A DNA stretch of 64,000 nt from assembly GCA_038210595.1 (NCBI GenBank), contig JBBQWN010000004.1, positions 1-64,000 of the forward strand, read 5' to 3'. This document shows, piece after piece, positions 1 through 7,849 of the stretch; positions within the stretch are counted from its first letter, which is position 1, and each line of letters opens with the position of its first letter. Made by a program: the position numbers and the translations under genes. Under the pieces are notes generated by a model, which was given only the letters and a program-made list of their open reading frames with translations, had not been told where the DNA came from and ran no database searches. This DNA is from Glacieibacterium sp038210595. GTDB taxonomy: Bacteria > Pseudomonadota > Alphaproteobacteria > Sphingomonadales > Sphingomonadaceae.

Positions 1-1206
1 GCGACCGAGGAGCTGCTGGCCCGCAACCACCGTGCCATGAAGACGCTGATCGCCAGCTCGATCGGGGTCGAGCCGGTCAGCTTCGAGGATTTCATCTGCG
101 ACGACGGCATGGGCTATGGTCCGTACAAGATCCGATGCACGATGCACCGCGACGGCGACAAGGTCGTGCTCGACTTCGCCGGCACCGACCCGCAGTCGGA
201 CGCGTCGATCAACTTCTATCTCAACGAGAACATGTTCAAGATGTTCTTCGGCATCTACATGATCATGGTCTTCGACCCGGCCATCCTGTTCAACGATGGC
301 TTCTACGACCTGATCGAGGTCTGCATCCCGGAAGGCTCGCTGCTCAAGCCGAAGTTCCCTGCCGCGCTGTCGGGCCGGACCCACGCACTGGGCCGCATCT
401 TCGACATTCTCGGCGGCCTGCTCGGCCAGCGCACGCCGGAGTTCCTCAACGCTGCCGGCTTCTCGTCTAGCCCGCACCTGTTCTATTCGGGCGTCGATTC
501 CGACGGGAAGTGGTTCCAGCTGTTCCAGATCGGCTTCGGCGGCATTCCCGGCCGGCCGATGGGCGACGGCCCCGACGGCCACTCGCTGTGGCCCGGCTTC
601 ACCAACGTGCCGAACGAGTTCCTGGAGCGCTATTTCCCGCTCCGCATCGAGCGCTACGAGACGGTCGCCGACAGCGGCGGTGCCGGCCTGCACCGTGGCG
701 GCAACGGCATCCACATGACCTACCGCTTCCTTGAACCCGGTGTCGTCGCCATCCACGACGACCGCTGGTTCGTGCCGCCCTGGGGCGTCAACGGTGGCGC
801 CCCCGGTGCCCGCGCCCGCAAGATACTGGAGCGCGCCGACGGTAGCGAGACGATCGTCGGCAATAAGCTGGAGGACCTCCGCGTCGAGGCGGGCGACCAG
901 CTCCACTTCATCACCTGGGGCGGCGGCGGCTGGGGCGACCCGCTGCTGCGCGATCCCGCACTGGTCGAGAAGGAGATCCGCGAGGGGCTGGTCACGGTCG
1001 CCGGCGCGCGCGCCTATGGCGTGGTCATCGGCGACGCGGCCGCGACCGAGGCGCTGCGTGCCGAAATGCGTGCCGCCCGGCCCGCCGAACAGCCGCTGTT
1101 CGACCGCGGTGACGCGATCGAGACGCTGCGCGCCAACTGCTTCGCCGAGACCGGCCTGCCCGCACCACGCCAGCCGGTATGGCGTCCGGAGCGCGCCGCG
1201 GCATGA
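1..1206 (+). CDS. hyuB: Hydantoinase B / oxoprolinase family protein, 5'-truncated by the window
   Basis: The reading frame is open from base 1 to the TGA ending at 1206, so this is the C-terminal 401 residues of a protein whose family is usually about 550-600 residues. The visible part carries the Gly-rich, acidic C-terminal half typical of HyuB (a DSGGAGLHRGGNG stretch near residue 225 and a TWGGGGWGDPL stretch near residue 305). Family members form the B subunit of ATP-dependent N-methylhydantoinase/oxoprolinase and hydrolyse cyclic amides with a HyuA partner, which would lie upstream outside the window. The stop codon overlaps the ATG of the next gene (ATGA), so translation is probably coupled. 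The real substrate cannot be read from sequence. Confidence 0.9.
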   Translation, partial: ATEELLARNHRAMKTLIASSIGVEPVSFEDFICDDGMGYGPYKIRCTMHRDGDKVVLDFAGTDPQSDASINFYLNENMFKMFFGIYMIMVFDPAILFNDGFYDLIEVCIPEGSLLKPKFPAALSGRTHALGRIFDILGGLLGQRTPEFLNAAGFSSSPHLFYSGVDSDGKWFQLFQIGFGGIPGRPMGDGPDGHSLWPGFTNVPNEFLERYFPLRIERYETVADSGGAGLHRGGNGIHMTYRFLEPGVVAIHDDRWFVPPWGVNGGAPGARARKILERADGSETIVGNKLEDLRVEAGDQLHFITWGGGGWGDPLLRDPALVEKEIREGLVTVAGARAYGVVIGDAAATEALRAEMRAARPAEQPLFDRGDAIETLRANCFAETGLPAPRQPVWRPERAAA

Positions 1207-2408
1207 CCAACGAGGGGGCCCTCAAGGGACTGCGCGTCATCGAGCTCGGCCAGCTGATCGCCGGGCCATTCTGCGGGCAATTGCTCGGCGACATGGGCGC
1301 GGAGGTCATCAAGGTCGAACCGCCGGGAAGCGATGGCAAGCGCGGCGGCGACCCGATGCGCGACTGGGGCCGCGGCGATGCGAAGCTGTGGTGGGAGGTA
1401 GTCAGCCGCAACAAGAAATCGGTCAGCGCCAACCTGCGCGTGCCGGAAGGCCAGGCGCTGGTCCGCAAGCTCGCCGCCAGCGCCGATATCCTGATCGAGA
1501 ATTTCAAGCCCGGCACGATGGAGAAATGGGGCCTCGGCCCCGACGTTCTGATGGCCGAGAACCCCCGGCTTATCGTCGTGCGCGTCTCCGGCTACGGCCA
1601 GACCGGGCCCTATTCTGACCGCGCCGGCTTCGGCGGCATCGGCGAGGCGATGGGCGGCTGGCGCGCCATCGTCGGCGACCCCGACCGCGCCCCGTCGCGA
1701 ATGGGCATCTCGATCGGCGACAGCCTTGCCGCCACCTACGGCTGCATGGGCGCACTGGCGGCCCTCCATGCCCGTGAACGCACCGGCCGCGGCCAGGTCG
1801 TCGACAGCGCACTCTACGAGGCGGTGCTGCAGGTGATGGAGAGCCTCGTTCCCGAGTATCAGGTCAGTGGCACCATTCGCGAGCGCTCCGGCTCGGTGCT
1901 GCCCGGCATCGCGCCGTCGAACGTCTACCCGTGCAGCGACGGCGAGTATCTGATCGGCGCCAATCAGGACGCGGTGTTCGCGAGGCTTTGCGCTGCCATC
2001 GGCCGGCCCGAACTGGCGACCGACCCGCGCTATGTCGACCATGTCTCGCGCGGCCGCCACCAGGTCGAGCTCGACAATCTGATCGCCGACTGGACCCGCA
2101 CCCGCACCATCGCCGAGGTCGAGGCAGCGATGCTGACGCACAGCGTCCCGGCCGGCACGATCTACCGCGCGCCCGAAATGATCGCCGACCCGCATTTCGC
2201 GGCGCGCGAGGCGCTGATCGAGGTCGATACCGCGCGCTGGGGCAAGCTGCGTATGCAGAACAGCTTCCCAAAACTCAGCGATACGCCGTCGTCGGTGCGC
2301 ACCCCGGCCCCGTCCAGCGTCGGCGAGCATAATGTCGAGATCTATGGCGGCCTGCTCGGGCTCGGCGCGAACGAGCTTGCGGCGCTCGCCGAGGCAGGCG
2401 CGATCTGA
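1203..2408 (+). CDS. CaiB/BaiF class III CoA-transferase
   Basis: A 401-residue protein with the family III CoA-transferase fold: N-terminal GLRVIELGQLIAGPF, the DMGAEVIKVEPP strand-loop, and a GDSLAATYG segment holding the likely catalytic Asp that forms the acyl anhydride. The GRGQVVDSALYEA motif follows. I chose the ATG at 1203, which overlaps the hyuB stop by four bases, over an in-frame ATG 24 bases upstream. Members move CoA between organic acids (formyl-, carnitine- or succinyl-CoA reactions) in the cytoplasm. Its place between a hydantoinase subunit and an amidase-type hydrolase suggests a catabolic route for a cyclic amide or related acid. That is inference. Confidence 0.9.
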   Translation: MTNEGALKGLRVIELGQLIAGPFCGQLLGDMGAEVIKVEPPGSDGKRGGDPMRDWGRGDAKLWWEVVSRNKKSVSANLRVPEGQALVRKLAASADILIENFKPGTMEKWGLGPDVLMAENPRLIVVRVSGYGQTGPYSDRAGFGGIGEAMGGWRAIVGDPDRAPSRMGISIGDSLAATYGCMGALAALHARERTGRGQVVDSALYEAVLQVMESLVPEYQVSGTIRERSGSVLPGIAPSNVYPCSDGEYLIGANQDAVFARLCAAIGRPELATDPRYVDHVSRGRHQVELDNLIADWTRTRTIAEVEAAMLTHSVPAGTIYRAPEMIADPHFAAREALIEVDTARWGKLRMQNSFPKLSDTPSSVRTPAPSSVGEHNVEIYGGLLGLGANELAALAEAGAI

Positions 2409-3037
2409 GCACGCTCGCCGCCTCCTACGCCGCGTCGTTCGACGGCCATCTGCCGTTTGGCAAGCGTCCGGCGCTGATCCTGATCGACGTCGTGATGGCC
2501 TATCTCGTGCGTGGCGAGGCACTCCACGACGCGGCGTTCGAGGCAGCGGTGCCGGTGCTCGAGCGGCTCGTCGCGGCGGCGCGGGCGGCGGACGTGCCGG
2601 TGCTGTTCACCCGTGTCGTCTTCACCGCCGGCGGCCGCGACGGCGGGCTGTTCTACCGCAAGATTCCGGTGCTGCGCGTGTTTGACGAGGGTTCGCCGCT
2701 CGGCGCGTTCCCGCCGACGTTGATGCCCCGTGCCGACGAAGTCGTGATCACCAAGCAATATGCCTCGGCATTCTTCGGCACCGCGCTCGCGCCGACTCTC
2801 AGCGCGATGGGCGTCGACACGCTGCTGGTCACCGGCTTCTCGACCTCGGGCTGCGTCCGGGCGACGACGCTCGACGCGCTCCAGCACGGCTTCGCGCCGT
2901 TCGTGGTCGGCGATGCCTGCGCGGACCGCCACCCTGATCCGCATCGCGCCAACCTGTTCGACCTGCAGGCGAAATATGCCGAGGTGATCGACAGCGCGGT
3001 GGCTCTCGGCCTGCTGATAGGTTGCCGGGCGGACTGA
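2405..3037 (+). CDS. Isochorismatase-family cysteine hydrolase, probable CTG start
   Basis: About 210 residues of the isochorismatase-like hydrolase fold. The expected catalytic triad is present if translation begins upstream of the first GTG: Asp28 in ALILIDVV, Lys117 in VVITKQYAS and Cys150 in STSGCVRATT. The first conventional start in this frame (GTG at 2492, codon 30) would remove the Asp strand, and no ATG, GTG or TTG exists in frame between 2342 and 2492. I therefore place the start at CTG 2405, which overlaps the TGA of the CoA-transferase (CTGA). Relatives include N-carbamoylsarcosine amidase, which fits the hydantoinase neighbour, but specificity is inferred. A sequencing error or another start is possible. 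Confidence 0.8.
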   Translation: MSTLAASYAASFDGHLPFGKRPALILIDVVMAYLVRGEALHDAAFEAAVPVLERLVAAARAADVPVLFTRVVFTAGGRDGGLFYRKIPVLRVFDEGSPLGAFPPTLMPRADEVVITKQYASAFFGTALAPTLSAMGVDTLLVTGFSTSGCVRATTLDALQHGFAPFVVGDACADRHPDPHRANLFDLQAKYAEVIDSAVALGLLIGCRAD

Positions 3038-3055
3038 CGCGACAGCGGCCGATCA

Positions 3056-3090
3056 CAGCCCGCCGACAGGCTGTCCGGTCGCGCGGGCTG
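3056..3090 (+). terminator. GC-rich hairpin downstream of the hydantoinase operon
   Basis: Arms CAGCCCGC (3056-3063) and GCGGGCTG (3083-3090) pair perfectly, and the loop holds a second small stem, GACAG-G-CTGTC. It lies about 20 bases after the cysteine hydrolase stop. There is no T-tract, so intrinsic termination is only a possibility. Confidence 0.4.
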
Positions 3091-3164
3091 CCGCGGCCCG
3101 GGCGGACGGGCATCGAACCGATGCTTGCCGGGCATTTCTGGCGCTCCCGCGAAACCGCTAAGGC

Positions 3165-4538
3165 ATGGGCAGCAACCGGAGTCCGTCCATGCCAGTTCTC
3201 AGCCCCACTGCCACCCGCAAGCCGGTCGCGGGCCATGTCGTTATCGTCGGCGCCGGTTTCGGCGGGCTGGCGGCGGCGCGCGGCCTGAACGGGACGGGGG
3301 CGCGGGTGACACTGATCGACAAGCAGAACCATCATCTGTTCCAGCCGCTGCTGTATCAGGTCGCCACCGCCGGCCTGTCGCCTGCCGATATCGCAGCGCC
3401 GATCCGCACGATCGTCAAGGATCTTGCCGACACCAGCGTGCTGCTCGACGAGGTTCGCGGCGTCGATACCGCCGGCCGCCGCATCCTGCTGGCGAGCGGT
3501 GCCGACGTCACCTATGACACGCTGATCCTCGCCACCGGAGCCCGGCACAGCTATTTCGGTAACGATCATTGGGAAGCGTTCGCACCGGGGATAAAGACCA
3601 TCGACGACGCGACGCGGGTCCGCCGCTCGATCCTGATCGCGATGGAGCGCGCCGAGACAATCCGGCAGGAGAACATCGACGAACGCGCCGAATTCCTGAC
3701 CTTTGTTGTCATTGGCGGCGGCCCGACCGGTGTAGAGATGGCCGGCGCGGTGGCCGAGCTGACCCGGCATTCGGCCGCGATGGATTTTCGTCACATCACG
3801 CCCAAATGTCTGCGGATCGTACTGATCGAGGCGGGCGCGCGCCTGCTGCCGCAGTTTCCGGAGGCGCTCAGCCAGACCGCCAAGGAATCGCTTGAGGGGC
3901 TTGGCGTCGAGGTCCGGCTGGACGCCCGGGTGACCGAAATCACGGCCGACAGCGTGACCGTCGGCGGCGACCGGCTTCGCGCCGCGACGATCATCTGGGC
4001 CGCAGGCGTCCAGGCGTCGCCAGCCGCGCAATGGCTCGGCGTTACCGGTGACCGCTCGGGTCGCGTCGCGGTCGAGAGCGACATGAGCGTCGCCGGCCAC
4101 ACCGACATCTTTGTGATCGGCGACACCGCCGCCATCAGCCGCGGCGACGGTCGCCCGGTGCCCGGGATCGCGCCCGCCGCGAAGCAGCAAGGTGCCTATG
4201 TCGCGAGCGTCATCGCGGCGCGGCTGAAAGGGCGGCCTGCCCCGGCTGCGTTTGCCTACAAGGACTACGGCAACCTCGCCACCATCGGCCGCAAGCGCGC
4301 CGTCGTCGATTTCGGCCGGATCCGGTTCAGCGGGTTCAGCGCGTGGCTGATCTGGTCGACCGCGCACATCTTCTTTCTCGTCGGCTTTCGCAGCCGACTG
4401 GCGGTCGGTTGGACGTGGCTGTGGAACTACCTCACCTTCGACCGTGGCGCGCGGCTGATCACAGGGCTCGGCGACGACCGCCTGGCGCCCCCGAAGCACG
4501 TGCGGGCAGAGGTGCTGGAGCGGGTTGCGGCAGGCTAG
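3165..4538 (+). CDS. ndh: Type II NADH:quinone oxidoreductase
   Basis: A 457-residue flavoprotein with two dinucleotide-binding Rossmann motifs: VGAGFGG near residue 29 for FAD and IGGGPTG near residue 183 for NADH. The segment DIFVIGDTA near residue 315 is the usual second FAD contact. The C-terminal region (AWLIWSTAHIFFLVGF) is amphipathic or hydrophobic, as expected for the membrane anchor of NDH-2. The enzyme passes electrons from NADH to quinone at the cytoplasmic membrane face without pumping protons. An ATG at 3189 is an alternative start, since residues 1-20 precede the conserved fold. The stop overlaps the stop of the convergent gene by four bases. Confidence 0.93.
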   Translation: MGSNRSPSMPVLSPTATRKPVAGHVVIVGAGFGGLAAARGLNGTGARVTLIDKQNHHLFQPLLYQVATAGLSPADIAAPIRTIVKDLADTSVLLDEVRGVDTAGRRILLASGADVTYDTLILATGARHSYFGNDHWEAFAPGIKTIDDATRVRRSILIAMERAETIRQENIDERAEFLTFVVIGGGPTGVEMAGAVAELTRHSAAMDFRHITPKCLRIVLIEAGARLLPQFPEALSQTAKESLEGLGVEVRLDARVTEITADSVTVGGDRLRAATIIWAAGVQASPAAQWLGVTGDRSGRVAVESDMSVAGHTDIFVIGDTAAISRGDGRPVPGIAPAAKQQGAYVASVIAARLKGRPAPAAFAYKDYGNLATIGRKRAVVDFGRIRFSGFSAWLIWSTAHIFFLVGFRSRLAVGWTWLWNYLTFDRGARLITGLGDDRLAPPKHVRAEVLERVAAG

Positions 4539-5167
4539 CGCGCAGCCGCCGCGACCGCCTCGTTGATATCGATGGCGGCGCTCGACAGGATTTCGCGGCC
4601 ACGGTCTTCGAACCCGATGTCGCCGTCCGGCCAGGCGGTAATCGCCGCGTCGCGCGCCCCGAGCAGCGCCTCGATCTGCGGCCTGAAAAACGCGACGGCT
4701 GCGGTCAGCCAGCGGTCGACGAGCGGGTCGCCGGCAGCGACTAAGTCAAAACGAACGAACGCGGCAGCGATCGCAGAGGCGGGATAGAGCCACTCGTCGG
4801 TGACCCAGCGATTGACGGTGAACAGTTGCGTCGGCAACCCGCGCTCGTCGATCGTGATGGCGATGATATGGACGACATCGGCACCGCTCGAGACGCCGCC
4901 GGGCGGCCCGGCGAGCGGCGCGCTCGCGCCGAAAGCGTCGCGGGCCAGGAACAGGTGGAAATGCCCATGTTCACCATCAACGCGCTCGCCGGGCGGGTGG
5001 GCGTGATAAAACCAGCGCGCACCGCCTATAGGATCAACGGCATCATCGGCTGGATAGTGCGCCCAGACTTCGGTCGGAGCATCGGCTGGCACGACGCGCA
5101 GCATCAGCGGTACGCCGGCGGCGGCGACCGCGATGGTCGCGTCGATCAGGTCGGTAGCGGTCCGCAT
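4535..5167 (-). CDS. Uncharacterised 210-residue protein with an HGHFHLF motif
   Basis: A soluble protein without signal peptide. The central part contains YHAHPPGER and GEHGHFHLFL near residues 53-74, a His-rich pattern that could bind metal, followed by TVNRWVTDEWLYPA. From memory it resembles the DUF6969 group of proteobacterial hypothetical proteins; I could not verify this. No function can be assigned. It converges on ndh with overlapping stops, and 57 bases separate its start from the end of the upstream Cys-repeat gene, so the two could be co-transcribed. Confidence 0.8.
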   Translation of the reverse strand: MRTATDLIDATIAVAAAGVPLMLRVVPADAPTEVWAHYPADDAVDPIGGARWFYHAHPPGERVDGEHGHFHLFLARDAFGASAPLAGPPGGVSSGADVVHIIAITIDERGLPTQLFTVNRWVTDEWLYPASAIAAAFVRFDLVAAGDPLVDRWLTAAVAFFRPQIEALLGARDAAITAWPDGDIGFEDRGREILSSAAIDINEAVAAAAR

Positions 5168-5224
5168 GCGGGGCGACAGTGCGAGCGGCCAAGCCCAGGG
5201 AAAGCCCGGCCGCTCGCAGCGGTG

Positions 5225-5488
5225 TCACGCCTTCGGCTTCGCCGAGCAGGGGTTGGCCGAGCACGGATTGGCCTTGGCGCTGCACGGATTGGCGGCGCAC
5301 GGGTTGGCCTTGGCGCTGCACGGATTGGCCGAGCAGGGATTGGCCTTCTTAGCGCTGCAGGGATTCGCCGAGCACGGGCTGGCGGCAGTCTTGGTCTCGT
5401 GATGACGGGCGGCGGCAGGCGTGGCGGCGAGCGTCAGGCCACCGGCAACAGCAAGCATCGCCGCGAGGTTCAAGGTCTTATTCATCAT
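5225..5488 (-). CDS. Small secreted Cys-rich repeat protein (NPCSA repeats)
   Basis: An 87-residue protein. Residues 1-28 form a signal peptide (MNKTLNLAAMLAVAGGLTLA core, cleavage near ATPAAA-RHH). The mature part is almost wholly four copies of a ten- to twelve-residue unit made of two NPCSA pentapeptides joined by AK or KA, giving eight regularly spaced cysteines. A GGAGAA ribosome site lies just before the start; the track of two ATGs leaves the exact start open by one codon. Regular Cys-Ala-Asn-Pro repeats suggest metal binding, redox buffering or a post-translationally modified precursor, but no maturation enzyme (DUF692 or similar) sits beside it. It is divergent from a LysR gene. Confidence 0.8.
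   Translation of the reverse strand: MMNKTLNLAAMLAVAGGLTLAATPAAARHHETKTAASPCSANPCSAKKANPCSANPCSAKANPCAANPCSAKANPCSANPCSAKPKA
5231..5385. repeat. Tandem repeat encoding NPCSA units
   Basis: Near-identical units around GGATTGGCCTTGGCGCTGCA and GGATTGGCCGAGCACG alternate across this stretch on the + strand. They encode the NPCSA repeats of the minus-strand gene. Such arrays commonly expand and contract. Confidence 0.85.
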
Positions 5489-5573
5489 CGTTCTCCAGGG
5501 TTTGGTATCTGCCGGACTGGCTCGTCACCGCGTCCTGACCACTGCTCAATGCGCGCCTATAGCCGTGGGCGGA

Positions 5574-5594
5574 AATGCCGCTTTCCTATGCATT
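5574..5594. promoter_or_regulatory. AATGC-N11-GCATT dyad, site A
   Basis: AATGC at 5574-5578 and GCATT at 5590-5594 form a perfect interrupted palindrome with 11 central bases. It lies between the divergent Cys-repeat gene (start 5488) and LysR gene (start 5705). Three more intergenic copies occur at 7248, 13839 and 19171. The size and form suit a dimeric regulator such as LysR. Function is inferred. Confidence 0.6.
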
Positions 5595-5624
5595 CGATGG
5601 CCAGCGCGCATCGCATTGGTAATC

Positions 5625-5640
5625 GCCTGTAACCACAGGC
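5625..5640. promoter_or_regulatory. GCCTGT-AACC-ACAGGC dyad upstream of the LysR gene
   Basis: A perfect six-base stem with a four-base loop, 65 bases before the LysR start. LysR regulators usually bind dyads in their own divergent promoter region, so this may be an additional operator or a leader hairpin. Confidence 0.3.
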
Positions 5641-5704
5641 AACACTGCCGCGTAATCCGCGATATCGGCTAAACCAACACGCAGGCCCGGGGACCGCCGC
5701 CACC

Positions 5705-6571
5705 ATGGAAATGCACCAGATTCGATATTTCCTCGCGGTTTCACGCACCCTGAATTTTACCCGCGCCGCCGAAGAATCGAACGTTACCCAACCCTCGCTG
5801 ACCCGCGCCATCCAGAAGCTGGAGGATGAGTTCGGCGGGCTGTTATTCCGGCGCGAGCGCTCGCTGACCCATTTGACCGACATGGGTCGCCAGATGTTGC
5901 CGCATCTCGAGCGCACGTATCAGGCGGCGATGGCAGCGAAGAGCCTGGCCAAGGGCATCGGCAAGGCCGCTGTCGCGCCGCTGAACCTGGGACTGGCACG
6001 CCTGCCGGCCGCCGCGCAGCTGGCCGCGGTGTTCGGTGAGGTCGGGGCCGGTCTGCCGGGCTTTCAGCTTCGTGTTGTTGGCGGCGATACCGAGGCACTG
6101 TTGCAGGAGATGCTGAAGGGCGACCTCGACATGGCTATCGTCGTACGGCCGCGCACCGTCCACGACCGCCTCGATATCGTGCCGATGTTCGACCTTGCCT
6201 ACGGAGTCGTGGCGCCATCGGGGCATCGCCTTTGTGGCGGCGGCGCACTGGCCGACCTCGCCGATGTCGACTGGGTGTCGCAGCCTGGCGATGTCGATGC
6301 GGAGTTCCGCGATACCTGCGCCACGGCCGGAGTCGAACCCGGCTATCGCCACGAGGCCGGCACAGACGCCGACGTGCTAGAGTTGGTCGCTGCGGGGCTG
6401 GGCTGCGCGACCCTGCCGCGCGGGTGCGCGCTCCCTGGTGGCGTTGTCGAAGTCGCTATCGATGGTCTGGCGCTGGTTCGTCAGGTCGGCGTCGCGACCG
6501 TAGCAGGGCGACAGCGGCCGCCTGCCGGCGATGCGCTGCTGCGCGCGATCAAAGCGCGCGCCTGGCCCTAA
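5705..6571 (+). CDS. LysR-family transcriptional regulator
   Basis: A 288-residue protein with a clear N-terminal winged helix-turn-helix (residues 3-60: RYFLAVSRTLNFTRAAEES, then TQPSLTRAIQKLEDEFGG) and a periplasmic-binding-like effector domain from about residue 90. LysR proteins act as tetramers and typically bind dyads in divergent intergenic regions, and usually need a small-molecule effector. It is transcribed away from the Cys-repeat gene, with site A and a GCCTGT dyad between them. It is therefore a reasonable candidate for binding the four AATGC-N11-GCATT sites in this window, though nothing here proves that. Its stop overlaps the convergent peroxiredoxin stop by four bases. Confidence 0.95.
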   Translation: MEMHQIRYFLAVSRTLNFTRAAEESNVTQPSLTRAIQKLEDEFGGLLFRRERSLTHLTDMGRQMLPHLERTYQAAMAAKSLAKGIGKAAVAPLNLGLARLPAAAQLAAVFGEVGAGLPGFQLRVVGGDTEALLQEMLKGDLDMAIVVRPRTVHDRLDIVPMFDLAYGVVAPSGHRLCGGGALADLADVDWVSQPGDVDAEFRDTCATAGVEPGYRHEAGTDADVLELVAAGLGCATLPRGCALPGGVVEVAIDGLALVRQVGVATVAGRQRPPAGDALLRAIKARAWP

Positions 6572-7194
6572 GCCAGGGCTTCAACCACGGCGATCACGAC
6601 GGCGGGGTCGGCGCGAATGCGGAAGTCGGGTTCGACGAACGCATAGCGGATGAAGCCGCGCGCATCGATCACGAAGGTCGCCGGGATCGGTAGCAAACGA
6701 CCCGCGTCGCCATAAATATCGGCGAGGTTGAGACCATGCGTAAGGTAGCTTTCGCGGACCGCAGGGCTGATCGCCACCGTCAGGCCGAAGGAGGTGGCGA
6801 GGCCGTGGTCGACATCGCAGAGCATTTCAGCGTTGGGGGCCAGTTCGCAGCGGGTTGTCTCGGCGCGGCCGCCGATCTCGCCGCTGATCGCGACGAAGCG
6901 GCCACCGACTGCTTCCAGTCGCGGCGCGGCGTCGGCCCAGGCCGTCAATTCGGCGCGGCAATAGGGGCACCAGCCGCCGCGCATAAAGCTTAGTACGATC
7001 GGCCCGGCGCCGAGCAGCCCGTCGAGCATGACATGACGGCCCGCGGAATTCGGCAGCACGAAGTTATCGAGCCGCTCGCCGAGCTTCGGCGCGGCAAGGC
7101 CGGCCCCGCGCCCAAGCAGCTCGGCAACGAAGCGATCGTATAGGCCGTCCCAGTCGAAGGCGAGCGGCAGCGGGGTTTCAGCGAGCGTGGACAT
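6568..7194 (-). CDS. Peroxiredoxin-like (AhpC/TSA family) protein
   Basis: A 208-residue thioredoxin-fold protein. The motif GGWCPYC (Cys76 and Cys79) follows the strand GPIVLSFMRG, as in peroxiredoxin-like AhpC/TSA proteins with a CxxC active site. I chose ATG 7194 (MSTLAETPLPLAFDW), because the longer open frame upstream runs through the divergent promoter region. No signal peptide is seen, so it should act in the cytoplasm on hydroperoxides or disulfides. Dyad site B at 7248-7268 lies 54 bases before the start, and the opposite gene is the first YHS protein. A redox role shared with that operon is plausible but inferred. Confidence 0.88.
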   Translation of the reverse strand: MSTLAETPLPLAFDWDGLYDRFVAELLGRGAGLAAPKLGERLDNFVLPNSAGRHVMLDGLLGAGPIVLSFMRGGWCPYCRAELTAWADAAPRLEAVGGRFVAISGEIGGRAETTRCELAPNAEMLCDVDHGLATSFGLTVAISPAVRESYLTHGLNLADIYGDAGRLLPIPATFVIDARGFIRYAFVEPDFRIRADPAVVIAVVEALA

Positions 7195-7247
7195 GCCGTC
7201 TTTATGCGCGCGCGGGCAAGGCGGCGGAAGCACCCGCGCACGCATCG

Positions 7248-7268
7248 AATGCATAGCCGACCGGCATT
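7248..7268. promoter_or_regulatory. AATGC-N11-GCATT dyad, site B
   Basis: A perfect dyad: AATGC at 7248-7252 and GCATT at 7264-7268. It stands in the divergent gap between the peroxiredoxin-like gene (start 7194) and the YHS operon (start 7364). Read on the minus strand the sequence TGAAATGCC-N4-GGCTATGCATT matches the common core of the set and points towards the peroxiredoxin gene. Confidence 0.6.
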
Positions 7269-7363
7269 TCACCGCGACCGGCCCGGCCGGCATAACGACG
7301 GTCAGGAACCCGGCTCCCCCCCCAAAACCCGGCCGGGTTCCACCCCACCAAGGAGTGACCGTT

Positions 7364-7819
7364 ATGAACCTGAAGATCATTCTCGCTGCCGCCGGGCTCG
7401 CCATCGCGGCACTGCCGGGCACTGCCATCGCCAAGACCGCGCCGGTCTACACCGGGACGTTCAGCAGCGTCGCGCTGTCGGGCTATGACCCGGTCGCCTA
7501 TTTCACCCAGAAAGCCGCCGTGAAGGGCAGTGACGAGTTCAAGATGACGTGGAACGGTGCCGAGTGGCATTTCGCCAACGCCGCCGATCTCGCAGCCTTC
7601 AAGGCGAACCCGGCCAAGTACGCGCCGCAATACGGCGGCTACTGCGCCTGGGCCGTGAGCCAGGGCTATACCGCCTCGGGCGATCCGACGGTCTGGAAGG
7701 TTGTCAACGACAAGCTTTACGTCAACTATAACGCCGAGGTCGGCGAGAAGTGGCAGAAGAACATCCCCGGCTTCATCACCGCCGCCAACACCAACTGGCC
7801 GAAGATCATCGCCAAGTAG
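7364..7819 (+). CDS. Exported YHS-domain protein (paralogue 1)
   Basis: A 151-residue protein with a signal peptide (residues 1-23, ending ALPGTAIA) and a YHS domain with the diagnostic ALSGYDPVAYF segment, then AAFKANPAKYAPQYGGYCAWAV. Only one Cys remains in the mature chain. YHS domains are small putative metal-binding modules; this exported single-domain type has no proven function. The start has a strong AAGGAG ribosome site. It heads a seven-gene same-strand run reaching 13152 and is clearly paralogous to the protein at 18625-19119, which heads another operon. Confidence 0.9.
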   Translation: MNLKIILAAAGLAIAALPGTAIAKTAPVYTGTFSSVALSGYDPVAYFTQKAAVKGSDEFKMTWNGAEWHFANAADLAAFKANPAKYAPQYGGYCAWAVSQGYTASGDPTVWKVVNDKLYVNYNAEVGEKWQKNIPGFITAANTNWPKIIAK

Positions 7820-7849
7820 ACAACCCCGGCCTGATCAGGAGTGACTGAG

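Noticed and set aside
2829..4499. Open frame of 556 codons opposite ndh
   Set aside because: Ndh is supported by two Rossmann motifs; the antisense sequence lacks any conserved feature.
5133..5402. Plus-strand frame with HGLALALHGLA-like repeats over the Cys-repeat gene
   Set aside because: It mirrors the tandem DNA repeat of the minus-strand gene. It has no signal peptide or ribosome site, unlike the minus-strand protein.
5574..5594. Reading site A as an ordinary ECF sigma-factor promoter
   Set aside because: The GAAAT element recalls a -35 box, but the match to known ECF -10 forms is poor, the dyad symmetry is exact, and the core orientation is not constant relative to genes. An operator is the better reading.
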